Notes: generated from the letters alone by a model not told the origin. DNA of 64,000 bases from Streptomyces cyanogenus (GCF_017526105.1 NZ_CP071839.1:2904501-2968500); one strand, 5' to 3'. Positions 17,544 through 29,814 are shown, counted from the first letter of the stretch. Made by a program: numbers and translations.

Positions 17544-19996
17544 CAGACGTTCACCGCCCTGCCGTCGGCGCCCGTGGCGCCCGGCGTGTACTTGGGGTGG
17601 ATCAGGCCGACGCAGGTGTACGGCAGGTCGCCGACCTCCTCGACCGGCACCCCGCGCTGCCCGGCGAGCAGCCGCACATGGTCCAGGTCGGCGCCCGCCC
17701 CCGCGCGGGCCAGGATCTTCCACGGCACCCGGCGCAGCAGCACCCGGGTGGTCTCGCCGACGCCCGGCTTGACCAGGTTGACGTCGTGGATGCCGTACTC
17801 CTCGCTGATCCGCTCGACCGCCCGCCAGCCCGCCCAGGTCGGGGTGCGGTCCGCGGCCAGCAGCTCCTTCACCGCGCTGTCGACGGCGTCGCCGACCTCC
17901 GGGAAGCGGGCGGAGACGGCGTCGAGGAAGGCCACGGAGACGTCCGCGCCGGCGAGTTCCCGGTAGAACTTGGCGCCGTGGAAGTCGTGCGGGCCGACCA
18001 GGTCGGCGCGCAGGACCGTACGCGAGATCAGGCCGGAGACGGTCGAGTTGAGGCAGGCGGAGGGGATGAGGAAGTCCTCGCGGGTGCCGTAGGTGCGCAC
18101 GCAGGACCCGGGGTCGGCGAGCACGGCGATCTCCGGGTCGAACCCGGTGACGCCCTCGGCGGCCTCGAACTCCTCGACGGCCTCGGCGAGTTCGCGGGTG
18201 ATCGCGCCCTTGCCGGTCCAGCCGTCGACGAAGACGACGTCCCGGGGGTCGTGCCGGTCGGCGAGCCAGCGCAGGGCGTTCGCGTCGATGCCCCGGCCGC
18301 GCACGATCGACACGGCGTAGTGCGGAAGCTCCAGGCCGTGCCGGAACTGCGCCCAGCGGCGCATCAGGATGCCGACCGGGGTGCCGGCGCGGGCCAGGGA
18401 GACCAGCACCGGACGGGGCGACCGCTCGGTGATGACCGTCTCGGTGACGACGCCGACGGCCTGCGCGAGCCGGGCGGCCGACGCGTCGAGCGCCGCGTGG
18501 AACAGCTCCTGGTACTGCTCGCTGGGCTGGTACTCCACCGGCAGCGACTCGGCGTAGTGCGCGCCGCCGCTCTGGATGGCCTCCTCCCGCTCCTCCGTCG
18601 GCGCCTCCAGGGTCACGTCGGACAGGTCCTGGAGCAGCCAGCCGACCTCCTCCGGCGCGTACGAGGAGAATGCGGGGCCACGGAGGGGCTCGGGCAGCAT
18701 GACCGGCCTTTCGGGAGCGTGCGGGACGTACGACGGTACGACCGCGAGCAGGACGTGCGGGACGTGCGCGGCGAGGCGGGCGAGCAGGCCGTCGGGCGCG
18801 TGCAGGGCGGGGGTGTCGGCGGCGGAGTCGACCACGGCGACGACGGCGTCGAAGCCGGCGCCGGCCACGTTGTACGCGTACCGCTCGCCGGGGCCGTCGG
18901 CCGGGTCGTCGTGGGCGGGGAAGACCAGGCGGGTGCGGATCGCGTAACCGGGGTCGTCCACCGCGAGCACCGGCGAGCGGGTGGTGGTGGAGAACCGCAC
19001 CTCGGCGTCCACTCCCTGCTCCAGCTCGCGGGCGAGCCGCAGCGGGGCGTACATCAGCTCCTCGAAGCCGAGGACGAGGACACGCCGGGCGCCGGCGGGG
19101 AGGGCGTCGCGTATGCGGCCGGCCATGGCGGGAAGGGCCGCTTCGAGGCGGACGCGGTGGGCGGGGGTGAAACCGTGCCGGCCGCCGTCGGGGAGACCGG
19201 TGGGCCAGCGCAGGCCGACCCTGGTGACGGAACCCGGCTGCGGCGCCCCGCCAGGGGCCACCACGGCACCGCACCCGGCGGACTCGCGTTCCGCGACCAG
19301 TCGCTGCCCCTTCTCCAGCACCCCCTCCGGCAGCCGCACGGTCCCGGACGCGGCGGCGACGAGCTCCACCCTCGCCCCGATCTCCTGCGCGAACCGCTCC
19401 AGCCGGCCGGCGTCCTCCGCCGACCGCATGTCGACCAGGGCCACCACCACGTACCGCTCGCGCGGATACCGCTCGTGCAGATCGCGGATGGTGTTCAGCA
19501 CGGTGTTACCGGTGGAGAACTCGTCGTCCACCAGGACGAGAGGCCCTCGACCGGCCAGCAGCCCGGGATCCTCGGGAAGCAGCAAGTGCGACGTCGCGTG
19601 GGAGTGCGACTCCTCGAAGCCGCCCGCCGGGGCGACCCCGGGGACCGGCCGCCGGGTGGAGTGCAGATACGGCACCGCACCGATCCCGTCGGCCACCGCG
19701 TGCCCCAGCCCCGTCGCGGTCTCCGCATACCCGAGGACGACCGCGGCTTCCGCCTCCTCGCCGAGCAGCGCGGCGACCCGCCGGCCCAGCTGGAGCCCGT
19801 GGTCGTAGACCACGGCCGGCGACTGCGGCACGTGCTTGCCGAGGACGTTCGAGACCAGCAGGTGGGCCCGCTTGGGGTTGCGCCGCAGGGCGAGCCCGAG
19901 CAGCCCCGGCAGCGCGTCGTCGCCCACGAGTCCGACCCCGAGCCGCTCGGCGACCCAGCTGCCGGACCAGACCCCGTCGTTCACTGCGTTGTTCAT
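17543..19996 (-). CDS. PRTase-TRSP-StiP-PELOTA fusion of the Ter-linked biosynthetic operon
   Basis: 817 residues, apparently a fusion of proteins that are separate in many bacteria. Residues 1 to about 250 form an orotate-phosphoribosyltransferase-like domain: VVLGYAETATGLGHAVADG and the PRPP-binding loop PLVLVDDEFSTGNT (about 152-165). Residues about 270-410 resemble the TRSP domain (VLVLGFEELMYAPLRLA). Residues about 425-700 match StiP-type phosphoribosyltransferase-like sequences (SSYAPEEVGWLLQDLS; LVSLARAGTPVGILMRRW; DVVFVDGWTGKGAITREL, a second PRPP-like loop). The last about 90 residues have a PELOTA/L7Ae-like RNA-binding pattern (VNLVKPGVGETTRVLLRRVPW). The family is predicted to build a nucleoside-like metabolite; its substrate is unknown. 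Start ATG 19996, 27 bases after the aldolase gene. Confidence 0.85.
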   Translation of the reverse strand: MNNAVNDGVWSGSWVAERLGVGLVGDDALPGLLGLALRRNPKRAHLLVSNVLGKHVPQSPAVVYDHGLQLGRRVAALLGEEAEAAVVLGYAETATGLGHAVADGIGAVPYLHSTRRPVPGVAPAGGFEESHSHATSHLLLPEDPGLLAGRGPLVLVDDEFSTGNTVLNTIRDLHERYPRERYVVVALVDMRSAEDAGRLERFAQEIGARVELVAAASGTVRLPEGVLEKGQRLVAERESAGCGAVVAPGGAPQPGSVTRVGLRWPTGLPDGGRHGFTPAHRVRLEAALPAMAGRIRDALPAGARRVLVLGFEELMYAPLRLARELEQGVDAEVRFSTTTRSPVLAVDDPGYAIRTRLVFPAHDDPADGPGERYAYNVAGAGFDAVVAVVDSAADTPALHAPDGLLARLAAHVPHVLLAVVPSYVPHAPERPVMLPEPLRGPAFSSYAPEEVGWLLQDLSDVTLEAPTEEREEAIQSGGAHYAESLPVEYQPSEQYQELFHAALDASAARLAQAVGVVTETVITERSPRPVLVSLARAGTPVGILMRRWAQFRHGLELPHYAVSIVRGRGIDANALRWLADRHDPRDVVFVDGWTGKGAITRELAEAVEEFEAAEGVTGFDPEIAVLADPGSCVRTYGTREDFLIPSACLNSTVSGLISRTVLRADLVGPHDFHGAKFYRELAGADVSVAFLDAVSARFPEVGDAVDSAVKELLAADRTPTWAGWRAVERISEEYGIHDVNLVKPGVGETTRVLLRRVPWKILARAGAGADLDHVRLLAGQRGVPVEEVGDLPYTCVGLIHPKYTPGATGADGRAVNV

Positions 19997-20023
19997 GCGT
20001 TCCTTGGAGAGGTGGCGAAAGGT

Positions 20024-21190
20024 TCAGCCGGGTATGCCGGCGGCGAGCAGTTCCACGAAGCCGACGTCCTCGTTGGCGACGCCGAACACCTCGGCGCGCA
20101 GGAGGGTCCGCTCCGCCCAGGCTCGGTGCGGTTTCACTTCGTTCATCTTGTTCGTGTAGGCCGACCGGAGTACACCCCCGCCGCCGCGTTCCGGCCGCAG
20201 GATGTCCTGGGCGTCGCTGAACTCCTCGTGGCTGACCACGGAGAGCGCGTGCACGGGCAGGACGTGGGAGGGGTGGATGCAGGTCTTGCCGAGCAGACCG
20301 TTGGCCTGGTCGAGGGAGATCTCCCGGAGCAGTCCGTCCATGGCGTGTTCGATCAGCTTCTCGCGCAGTTCGACGGCCTGCATCTGGAGGAAGGGGCTCT
20401 GCCGGAGCTGCGGCTTGAACATGCGTTCGGGTGCGCGGAAGTACTCCCAGACCGGGCCGGTGACGGTGAAGCCGGTGCCGTCGGCGCGGCCGAGCATGTT
20501 CACGACGTCGGCGATCACGGAGGCGACGACCTGGACGTCGTACGCCGTCATGTCGGGGGCGCGGCGCAGGCCGTAGGAGGAGCAGAAGTCGGTCACGCCG
20601 AGGCGGAGGGCCAGTACCCGGTCGCGGTACTTGTCGACCGCGCGGAAGATGCCCTCCAGGGTCTCCACCCGCGACTCGCGGTAGAGCAGCTCGGGGGACT
20701 CCAGGACGGGCATGGCGAAAAGCCGCCGACCGCAGGCCCTCTCGGTGGTGGTGAGGGCTTCCAGGAAGGGGATGCCGCGTTCCTCGGTGAACTTGGGCAG
20801 CACGAATCCGGACAGCAGGCGCACGGACGGGCCCAGGCGGTGGACCAGGTCCGGTATCTGCTCGGGGGTGCGGACCCGAATGAACAGCAGGGGCGGCTCC
20901 GCCCCGGGCCGGGCGGCGAGATCGGCGAACTGCCGGACGAGGTTGTCCTCGCCGGCCCCGACGTCCGCGTCGTCGATGGAGTCCTCCAGGCACAGCACCA
21001 TCGAGACCACGCCGCTGCCTGCCTGCTTGACGATGTCGTCGGCGAGCCGGGGCCGGGTGGCCGGGCTGTACAGCGTGGCGCCCAGGGCCGCGGAGAGCAG
21101 CCGGGCCGGGGAGTCGGCGGTGAACGCGCACGGCTCCTGATGGAAGAGGCGCTGCCGCACCTCGGGGGCGATGTGCCCGAAATGACGCAT
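20024..21190 (-). CDS. HpcH/HpaI (CitE-like) aldolase of the Ter-linked operon
   Basis: 388 residues of a TIM-barrel C-C lyase related to citrate lyase beta chain: TLYSPATRP near the N-terminus, MVLCLEDSIDDADV (metal and substrate acidic residues), LLFIRVRTPEQ, GFVLPKF, FAMPVLESPELLYRE (metal-binding Glu), LALRLGVTDFCSSYGLRR and GKTCIHPSHV. In the Ter-associated module this enzyme is predicted to make or break a carbon bond in the sugar or base part of the product. It is the first gene of a three-gene operon with the fusion enzyme and the HAD protein; divergent from a TerD gene at 21368. Confidence 0.87.
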   Translation of the reverse strand: MRHFGHIAPEVRQRLFHQEPCAFTADSPARLLSAALGATLYSPATRPRLADDIVKQAGSGVVSMVLCLEDSIDDADVGAGEDNLVRQFADLAARPGAEPPLLFIRVRTPEQIPDLVHRLGPSVRLLSGFVLPKFTEERGIPFLEALTTTERACGRRLFAMPVLESPELLYRESRVETLEGIFRAVDKYRDRVLALRLGVTDFCSSYGLRRAPDMTAYDVQVVASVIADVVNMLGRADGTGFTVTGPVWEYFRAPERMFKPQLRQSPFLQMQAVELREKLIEHAMDGLLREISLDQANGLLGKTCIHPSHVLPVHALSVVSHEEFSDAQDILRPERGGGGVLRSAYTNKMNEVKPHRAWAERTLLRAEVFGVANEDVGFVELLAAGIPG

Positions 21191-21367
21191 AGGACTCCCT
21201 CGGGGTGCGAGTCAAGTCTTTGGGTTGGGTAAAGGGTGGCCGGTAATAGTACGTAGGGATCCATGTCGTGGGTTCCCTGCGGGGCATGAATTTCCGGTTA
21301 CCCGCCCATGTCGGCGGCATCGCCCCCCGCATTGTCGTGACCAGGACCGAGAGGGCAGGATGACCGC

Positions 21368-22132
21368 ATGACGCACGCGATGCTGAAGGGGTCGAACGTC
21401 CCGCTGGAGGCCACCACGGTGCGCGCCGTGCTGCGCTGGACGCCGGGGCAGGGCGTCCCGGACGTGGACGTGTCGGCGCTGCTGCTGGGCCCAGACGGCC
21501 GCGTGCGCTCCGACGAGGACTTCGTCTTCTACAACCAGCCCCGGCACCCCTCCGGGAAGGTCTGGCGGCTCGGCAAGAAGCGGATCGCCGAGGGACTGAC
21601 CGACGCGATCCAGACGGACCTTTCCGGTGTGGAGCCGGGGGTCGGCCGGATCCTGCTGGTCGCCTCCGCGGACGGGATCGCCTTCGACCGGGTGCCGGCG
21701 CTGTGCATCCTGCTGTACGACGCGGCGGTCGCCGACGGGGAGCCGCTGGCCCGGTTCGAGATCAAGCCGGAGACCGGCGCGGAGACGGCGCTGATCTGCG
21801 GTGAGCTGTACCGGCGCGGGGAGGGCTGGAAGTTCCGGGCGCTGGGCGAGGGCTATTCGAACGGGCTGAAGGGGCTCGCCACGGACTTCGGTATCTCGGT
21901 GGACGAGTCGGAGGGGGCCGAGCCCGAGGCCGAGCCCACGTCGTCCCGGCCCTTGCCTCCGGAGCTGCCGTCGCCTCCGGAGCAGCGGACGCCGCCGGAG
22001 CCGCCGACGGCTTCGGTGCCGGCCCAGCCGCCCGCCTACGGCTATCCGCAGTCGATGCAGGTGCCGGCGGCCGCGATGGGGGACGCGTACTTCCGGCTGC
22101 CGCCGCAGGGACCGCAGTTCATCGGGCGGTAG
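21368..22132 (+). CDS. TerD-family protein with degenerate calcium motif and Pro-rich tail
   Basis: 254 residues. Residues 1-178 are a TerD domain: MLKGSNVPL at the start, [18 protein letters not shown] (first acidic site, altered from the usual DLDASALL), [58 protein letters not shown] and [10 protein letters not shown]. The second metal-binding loop of Ter[14 protein letters not shown], is absent and replaced by [17 protein letters not shown]. The last 75 residues are Pro/Glu/Ser-rich and disordered. TerD proteins act in stress and metal response; this one may have lost one Ca2+ site. The ribosome site is CAGGA. Divergent from the aldolase operon. Confidence 0.9.
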   Translation: MTHAMLKGSNVPLEATTVRAVLRWTPGQGVPDVDVSALLLGPDGRVRSDEDFVFYNQPRHPSGKVWRLGKKRIAEGLTDAIQTDLSGVEPGVGRILLVASADGIAFDRVPALCILLYDAAVADGEPLARFEIKPETGAETALICGELYRRGEGWKFRALGEGYSNGLKGLATDFGISVDESEGAEPEAEPTSSRPLPPELPSPPEQRTPPEPPTASVPAQPPAYGYPQSMQVPAAAMGDAYFRLPPQGPQFIGR

Positions 22133-22140
22133 GCACCCGA

Positions 22141-22216
22141 GGGGGCGGGGGACCGGGTGGTACGGCGGGTGCGGGATGTGGCCGGCTGATCACGCGGTTC
22201 CCCGCGCCCCCGCGCC
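22141..22216. repeat. Dispersed G+C-rich intergenic element, copy B
   Basis: GCGGGTGCGGGATGTGGCCGG, then GCTGATCACGCGGTTCCCCGCGCCCCCGCGCC. It is closely related to the copy near 29858-29932 and lies between two converging genes. Confidence 0.55.
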
Positions 22217-22954
22217 TCACAGGTCCGCCTTCGTCTTGTAGCCCCTGCCCCACTGGAGGCCCCAGCCGTAGAGGCGGTCGAGTTCGCCCTGGAAGCCGTA
22301 AACGAACTTGACCTCGCGGCGGACGACCAGTTCGCCCTTGACGTTCTCGATCATGACGACGGCGCAGGAGCGGGCCTGCGGATGGCGTTCGTCGAGGCCT
22401 ATCTCGATGCGCGGGCCGTTGCTCGGGTAGAGGGTGACGACGGCGTGGGTACGGTCGAAGGCGGGGGTCTGGTCGTAGATGTAGACGAAGACCAGCAGCC
22501 GCTTCAGGGCGTCGCGGTGGTCGAGGTTGACGTACATCGTCTCGCCGGACGCCGAGCCGAACCGGTCGTCTCCGCTGAGTTTGATGTACGGCGGCGCGTT
22601 GACGTCGCCGAGGTAGCCGCCGAGGGGCTGTACGACCCCCTTGGTGCCGTCCGCCAGCTCGTACAGGCAGCCGAGGTCGAGGTCGACGTTGACCATGCTC
22701 TGGCCGTGGCCGAGGATCTCCGGCGGCTTCAGGGCCCTGAAGGGGTGCCGGAACAGGCTGGTGCGCTGGGTTCCGTCGAAGTCGGAGGTCCGCATCCGCC
22801 AGGAGAGGTTCACGCGCAGGTGGCCGGTGGCGGCTTCCTGCTTGGTGAGGGACACCGTCTGGTGCCGCCTGGTCAGTTCGATGGCGTTGGTCGACGCGTT
22901 GCCCGAGTCGAAGTCGGCGGCGCGCCCGCCCAGCAGTCCGTCGAAGAAACCCAT
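22217..22954 (-). CDS. TerA-like tellurium-resistance-associated protein
   Basis: 245 residues: NAIELTRRHQTVSLTKQ, LRVNLSWRMRTSDFDG, LDLGCLYELADGTKGVVQPLG, YIKLSGDDRFGSASGETMYVN, LVFVYIYDQTPAFDRTHAVVTLYP and SCAVVMIENVKGELVVRREVKFVYGFQGELDRLYGWGLQW. The strand pattern and the D-x-D-L-G-C-L-Y element place it in the TerD/TerA superfamily (TerA-like). Its biochemistry is unknown; such proteins are thought to bind metal at the membrane face in the Ter stress system. It is transcribed with the DUF475 gene upstream (gap 88 bases). Confidence 0.8.
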   Translation of the reverse strand: MGFFDGLLGGRAADFDSGNASTNAIELTRRHQTVSLTKQEAATGHLRVNLSWRMRTSDFDGTQRTSLFRHPFRALKPPEILGHGQSMVNVDLDLGCLYELADGTKGVVQPLGGYLGDVNAPPYIKLSGDDRFGSASGETMYVNLDHRDALKRLLVFVYIYDQTPAFDRTHAVVTLYPSNGPRIEIGLDERHPQARSCAVVMIENVKGELVVRREVKFVYGFQGELDRLYGWGLQWGRGYKTKADL

Positions 22955-23042
22955 TCCCGCCCCCAGGTACCTGTTGTGACGCCGACGGGGCGGCCGACCG
23001 TGTCGGCCGCCCCGCTCAGAGCGTTCCTCACCGTCCGGGCCG

Positions 23043-24185
23043 TCACACCCCGGAGGACACCTCGGCCTTCTCGTCGGTGCCCTCCTCCCCCGCCGCGGCC
23101 AGGGCGCGGTTGCGGCGGACGGAGGAGAAGAAGGACCAGGCGATCAGGACGACGCCGACGAGACCGGTGACGACCTCGTTGATCTCGTACTGGATGGTGA
23201 CCAGGAGGATCACGGCGAGGGCGCCGATGGCGTAGTGGGCGCCGTGCTCCAGGTAGACGTAGTCGTCGAGGGTGCCCTGGCGGACCAGGTAGACCGTGAG
23301 CGACCGGACGTACATGGCGCCGATGCCGAGGCCGAGGGCCATCAGGACGATGTCGTTGGTGATGGCGAAGGCGCCGATCACGCCGTCGAAGGAGAAGGAC
23401 GCGTCCAGGACCTCCAGGTAGAGGAACATGAAGAACGCGGCCTGGCCGGCCAGCACGATCGCGGGCTTCTGCTTGCCGCTGCGGGCGGCCTCTTCCTCCT
23501 CCTCGTGCTCGCGCTCCTCCTCTTCCTCCAGCTTGTCCTCGAAGTAGCCGGAGAGACCGCCGACGACCATGTAGGTGATCAGGCCGGCGATCCCGGCGAT
23601 CAGGACCGTCTGCGCCTTGTCCACGTGGGCGCCGCCGTGCTGGTGGGCGTGGGTGGCGAAGGTGAAGGACGTGATCAGCAGGGCGATCAGGGCGATGCAG
23701 ACCGACAGCATGTCGACCTTGCCCAGCTTGGCCAGCGGCCGCTCGATCCAGCGCAGCCACTGGATGTCCCGGTCCTCGAAGATGAAGTCGAGGAAGATCA
23801 TCAGCAGGAACATGCCACCGAAGGCGGCGATCGCCGGGTGGGCGTCGGTGACCAGCTGCTGGTAGCGGTCCTTGTTGTTGAGCGCGAGGTCGACCGCTTC
23901 GATCGGGCCCATCTTGGCGCTGATCGCGACGATGACGACGGGGAACACCAGCCGCATGCCGAAGACCGCGATGAGGACGCCGACCGTGAGGAAGATCTTC
24001 TGCCAGAAGGCGTTCATCTTCTTCAGGATCCCGGCGTTCACGACCGCGTTGTCGAAGGACAGCGAGATCTCCAGGATGGCGAGGATCGCCACGATGCCGA
24101 AGGCGGTCCACCCCCCGTAGAACGCCGCCGCGACCAGGCCGAGCGCGGTGACCGCGAACGACCAGCCGAAGGTTTTCAAAAGCAC
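23043..24185 (-). CDS. TerC-like (DUF475) integral membrane protein
   Basis: 380 residues, about nine hydrophobic helices. The TerC signature occurs twice: AILEISLSFDNAVVNAGILK near the N-terminus and LEVLDASFSFDGVIGAFAITND after the central loop, each placing an acidic residue in a membrane helix. A long charged cytoplasmic loop carries a run of glutamates (KLEEEEEREHEEEEEAARSG). TerC proteins take part in metal export or metal loading of secreted enzymes. The start is GTG 24185. It sits among the TerD genes, with which TerC is thought to form a membrane complex. Confidence 0.9.
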   Translation of the reverse strand: MLLKTFGWSFAVTALGLVAAAFYGGWTAFGIVAILAILEISLSFDNAVVNAGILKKMNAFWQKIFLTVGVLIAVFGMRLVFPVVIVAISAKMGPIEAVDLALNNKDRYQQLVTDAHPAIAAFGGMFLLMIFLDFIFEDRDIQWLRWIERPLAKLGKVDMLSVCIALIALLITSFTFATHAHQHGGAHVDKAQTVLIAGIAGLITYMVVGGLSGYFEDKLEEEEEREHEEEEEAARSGKQKPAIVLAGQAAFFMFLYLEVLDASFSFDGVIGAFAITNDIVLMALGLGIGAMYVRSLTVYLVRQGTLDDYVYLEHGAHYAIGALAVILLVTIQYEINEVVTGLVGVVLIAWSFFSSVRRNRALAAAGEEGTDEKAEVSSGV

Positions 24186-24261
24186 TGGCTACCCCATCGT
24201 GTGTGGGGGGCACCTCCCAGACGGAGTCTGGGGGAGGATCTCCCCGGAGTCGTACCGAGTT

Positions 24262-24840
24262 TTACGAAACGTTGACTCCGAAGTCTAGAGCGATGCCTCG
24301 GAGGCCCGACGCGTACCCCTGACCGACCGCACGGAACTTCCACTCGCCCTGATACCGGTAGAGCTCACCGAAGATCATCGCGGTCTCGGTGGAGGCGTCC
24401 TCGCTCAGGTCGTAGCGCGCCAGTTCCTGGCCGTCGGCCTGGTTGACGACGCGGATGAAGGCGTTGGAGACCTGGCCGAAGGTCTGGCCGCGCTCGTCCG
24501 CCATGTGGATGGACACCGGGAAGATGATCTTCTCGCACTGCGGGGGCACCTTGGCGAGGTCGACCAGGATCGACTCGTCGTCGCCCTCACCCTCACCGGT
24601 GAGGTTGTCACCGGTGTGCTCCACGGAGCCGTCGGGGCTCTTGAGCTGGTTGTAGAAGACGAACCACTCGTCACCCATGACCCGGTTCCCGGCGCCGCAC
24701 AGCAGGGCGCTGGCGTCCAGGTCGAAGGGGGCGCCGGTGGTGGACCGGGCGTCCCAGCCGAGTCCGATCATGACGTTGGTGAGGTTCGGTGCGGCCTTGG
24801 AGAGGGAGACATTGCCCCCCTTGGCGAGTGTGACGCCCAT
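24262..24840 (-). CDS. terD: TerD-family calcium-binding stress protein
   Basis: 192 residues of a full TerD domain: MGVTLAKGGNVSLSK start, [12 protein letters not shown] (first Ca2+ loop), [31 protein letters not shown] (second Ca2+ loop), [48 protein letters not shown] and [22 protein letters not shown]. It resembles its downstream neighbour (24947-25522) at roughly three quarters of positions by eye, indicating a tandem duplication. The role is cytoplasmic stress or metal response with TerC-type membrane partners. Confidence 0.95.
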   Translation of the reverse strand: MGVTLAKGGNVSLSKAAPNLTNVMIGLGWDARSTTGAPFDLDASALLCGAGNRVMGDEWFVFYNQLKSPDGSVEHTGDNLTGEGEGDDESILVDLAKVPPQCEKIIFPVSIHMADERGQTFGQVSNAFIRVVNQADGQELARYDLSEDASTETAMIFGELYRYQGEWKFRAVGQGYASGLRGIALDFGVNVS

Positions 24841-24946
24841 GATGCTTGTCCTCCCCTGGTGGTGCTTCCCTGGTGGTCCTGCGCGTCCGGCGCCGCCCGT
24901 AAACGGTGCGGCGCCGGATGGTGCAGGGGTCGTGACTCTGCCGGGA

Positions 24947-25522
24947 TCAGACGTTGACGCCGAAGTCCTGCGCGATGCCGCGCAGCCCGGAGGCGTAGCC
25001 CTGGCCGATGGCGCGGAACTTCCACTCCGCTCCGTGCCGGTACAGCTCGCCGAAGACCATGGCCGTCTCGGTGGAGGCGTCCTCGCTCAGGTCGTAGCGA
25101 GCGATCTCCTGGCCGCCGGCCTGGTTCACGACGCGGATGAAGGCGTTGCGGACCTGGCCGAAGGACTGCTGGCGGTTCTCGGCGTCGTAGATCGACACCG
25201 GGAACACGATCTTGTCGACGTCGGCCGGTACGCCGGCCAGGTCGACCTTGATCTGCTCGTCGTCGCCCTCGCCCTCACCGGTGAGGTTGTCACCGGTGTG
25301 CTCGACCGAGCCGTCGGGGCTCTTGAGGTTGTTGAAGAAGACGAAGTGCTGGTCGCTGATGACCTTGCCGGAGTTGTTCAGCAGCAGCGCGCTCGCGTCG
25401 AGGTCGAAGTCCGTGCCGGTCGTCGTGCGCACGTCCCACCCCAGGCCGACGATGACGGCGGTCAGGCCCGGGGCCTCCTTCGTCAGCGATACGTTGCCGC
25501 CCTTGCTGAGGCTGACTCCCAC
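24947..25522 (-). CDS. terD: TerD-family calcium-binding stress protein (tandem paralogue)
   Basis: 191 residues: [57 protein letters not shown] with the acidic GEGEGDDE loop, [18 protein letters not shown] and [24 protein letters not shown]. Both calcium loops are intact. It is paralogous to the gene at 24262-24840, lies 106 bases upstream of it on the same strand and is probably cotranscribed or separately initiated. The ATG at 25522 has GGAGG upstream in the reverse strand. Confidence 0.95.
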   Translation of the reverse strand: MGVSLSKGGNVSLTKEAPGLTAVIVGLGWDVRTTTGTDFDLDASALLLNNSGKVISDQHFVFFNNLKSPDGSVEHTGDNLTGEGEGDDEQIKVDLAGVPADVDKIVFPVSIYDAENRQQSFGQVRNAFIRVVNQAGGQEIARYDLSEDASTETAMVFGELYRHGAEWKFRAIGQGYASGLRGIAQDFGVNV

Positions 25523-25661
25523 GGGTCCTCCATGTGGTGTTCAGGGGCGGGGAGCCCCGTCGTGCTTCGGATATGGGATCAACGTGCCGATCCTAGTGAC
25601 GGGTTCCCGCCCTCCGCAGACCCTGGAGCCGAAGATTCACAGGTGTCGGCCCGCGGGCCGG

Positions 25662-26120
25662 TCACAGGGTGTCGAGCGCCTGCACGTAGTCGTTCAGGTC
25701 ACGGGCGTCCGGCAGGCCGTTGACCACGGTCCACCGCACGACGCCCTCCCTGTCGATGATGAAGGTGCCCCGGACGGCGCAGCCCTTGTCCTCGTCGAAG
25801 ACGCCGTACGCGCGCGAGACGTTGCCGTGCGGCCAGAAGTCGCTCAGCAGGGGGTATTCCAGGCCCTCCTGCTCGGCGAAGACGCGCAGGGTGTGGATGG
25901 AGTCGTTGGAGACGGCGAGCAGCTGGGTGTCGCGGTCGGCGAACTTCGGCAGGTTGTCGCGCAGCTCGCACAGCTCGCCGGTGCACACGCCGGTGAAGGC
26001 GAAGGGGTAGAAGAGCAGGACCACGTTCTTCTCGCCGTGGAAGTCGGAGAGCCTCACGGTCCGGCCGTGGTTGTCCTTCAGCTCGAAGTCGGGCGCCTTG
26101 TCGCCGACCTGGATCGCCAT
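25662..26120 (-). CDS. Peroxiredoxin (AhpE/Bcp-like)
   Basis: 152 residues from ATG 26120 (AGGA upstream; the frame extends further 5' without similarity). Thioredoxin-fold peroxiredoxin: [39 protein letters not shown] with the peroxidatic Cys46 in the P-x-x-x-T/V-x-x-C motif, and a second Cys51 close by. [16 protein letters not shown] is the C-terminal strand. The pattern is that of AhpE of actinobacteria, which reduces peroxides and peroxynitrite with mycothiol or mycoredoxin; the second cysteine suggests an intramolecular disulphide is possible. It lies downstream of DUF3052 and upstream of the TerD pair. Confidence 0.92.
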   Translation of the reverse strand: MAIQVGDKAPDFELKDNHGRTVRLSDFHGEKNVVLLFYPFAFTGVCTGELCELRDNLPKFADRDTQLLAVSNDSIHTLRVFAEQEGLEYPLLSDFWPHGNVSRAYGVFDEDKGCAVRGTFIIDREGVVRWTVVNGLPDARDLNDYVQALDTL

Positions 26121-26248
26121 CGTCCTGCATCCCTTCGGTGGGCTGTTCGGGTGGGAGCGCGCAAACGCTCGGGTCCACCCTACGCAGCGGGCACCGGGAT
26201 CCACCGGACGGGCCTGGCCTGCTCGGCCCGTCCGGGGGACGAGGACGG

Positions 26249-26686
26249 TCACCTCTTGGACTTGGCCGCCTTCGGCGTCGCCAGCCGGCTGCCGCTCCAG
26301 TCCTTGCCGACGCTGACGCTCTTCGAAGCGGTCAGGCCGGCCGTCGTGGCGGCGTCCTGGATGTCGCTCGGCTCCACATACCCCGCACGGCCGGTCTTCG
26401 GCGTGAGGAGCAGGATCGCGCCGCCCTCTTCGATGTACGTGGTGGCATCCACCAGCGCATCCGTCAGGTCGCCGTCGTCGTCACGGAACCACAGCACAAC
26501 GGCGTCGGCCACGTCGTCGTAGTCCTCGTCCATGAGGTCGCCTGCGATGGTTTCCTCGATGGCCTCGCGGAGCTCCTGATCGACGTCGTCGTCGTAGCCG
26601 ATCTCCTGGACCACCTGCCCGGGCTGGAACCCCAGCCTGGCGGCAGGGTTCGTCCGCTCCTCCGCGTGGTCCGCGGTCGCGCTCAC
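26249..26686 (-). CDS. DUF3052 family protein
   Basis: 145 residues from GTG 26686, which has GGAGG six bases upstream. [82 protein letters not shown] and [18 protein letters not shown] make up the whole protein, which is very acidic in its centre. It is conserved in actinobacteria, usually next to the peroxiredoxin and aceE, as here. No function is known to me; the fold resembles small ligand-binding or CheY-like proteins only loosely. Confidence 0.88.
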   Translation of the reverse strand: MSATADHAEERTNPAARLGFQPGQVVQEIGYDDDVDQELREAIEETIAGDLMDEDYDDVADAVVLWFRDDDGDLTDALVDATTYIEEGGAILLLTPKTGRAGYVEPSDIQDAATTAGLTASKSVSVGKDWSGSRLATPKAAKSKR

Positions 26687-27066
26687 GGGTTGCCTCCTGA
26701 TCATGTCTTGGTGAGTATCTCAGCCACGCGCGTGCGCGAAGCATTGGCCGTAGTCCACACGGGCGGGGCGGATCGCGCAAGTACCCGGCCCTCGGGACCG
26801 CCGAAACGGTGACGATCCCGGCCGTGTCGCCCCAACCCCTGGCACCGTATCCCGATTCCGCGGAACCCACATCACACCGATGTGCCCGGTTTGTACGGTT
26901 CGGAATCATCCAGTGTTACGTCGCTCGAACAACTTTGCCAAGCACGTCACACCCCGGGCGTATCGTTGCGTTTTGACCGGTGCAGGTGACGTACGCCTTC
27001 CCCAGGTACACGATGGGGAACGGTGTAGGCAGGCAGAAACTGGCCCTCCGACAGGTAAGGAACAGC
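26687..27066. other. Intergenic region between DUF3052 and aceE (aceE control region)
   Basis: 380 bases between divergent starts. It contains an AT-richer stretch around 26890-26975 (GTGTTACGTCGCTCGAACAACTTTGCC, TATCGTTGCGTTTTGACC) where the aceE promoter should lie. TTGCCA with TATCGT (spacing 20) and TTGACC at 26973 are possible elements but none is convincing. No RNA gene or conserved riboswitch is recognisable. Confidence 0.4.

Positions 27067-29814
<2,748 letters not shown>

Noticed and set aside
17390..21232. 1280-codon open frame on the plus strand over the Ter operon
   Set aside because: It runs antisense across three recognisable genes and their gaps and has no domain-like sequence.
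21368..25522. Mobile tellurite-resistance island
   Set aside because: No integrase, transposase, repeats or base-composition change; the block is flanked by core genes in an order typical of Streptomyces.
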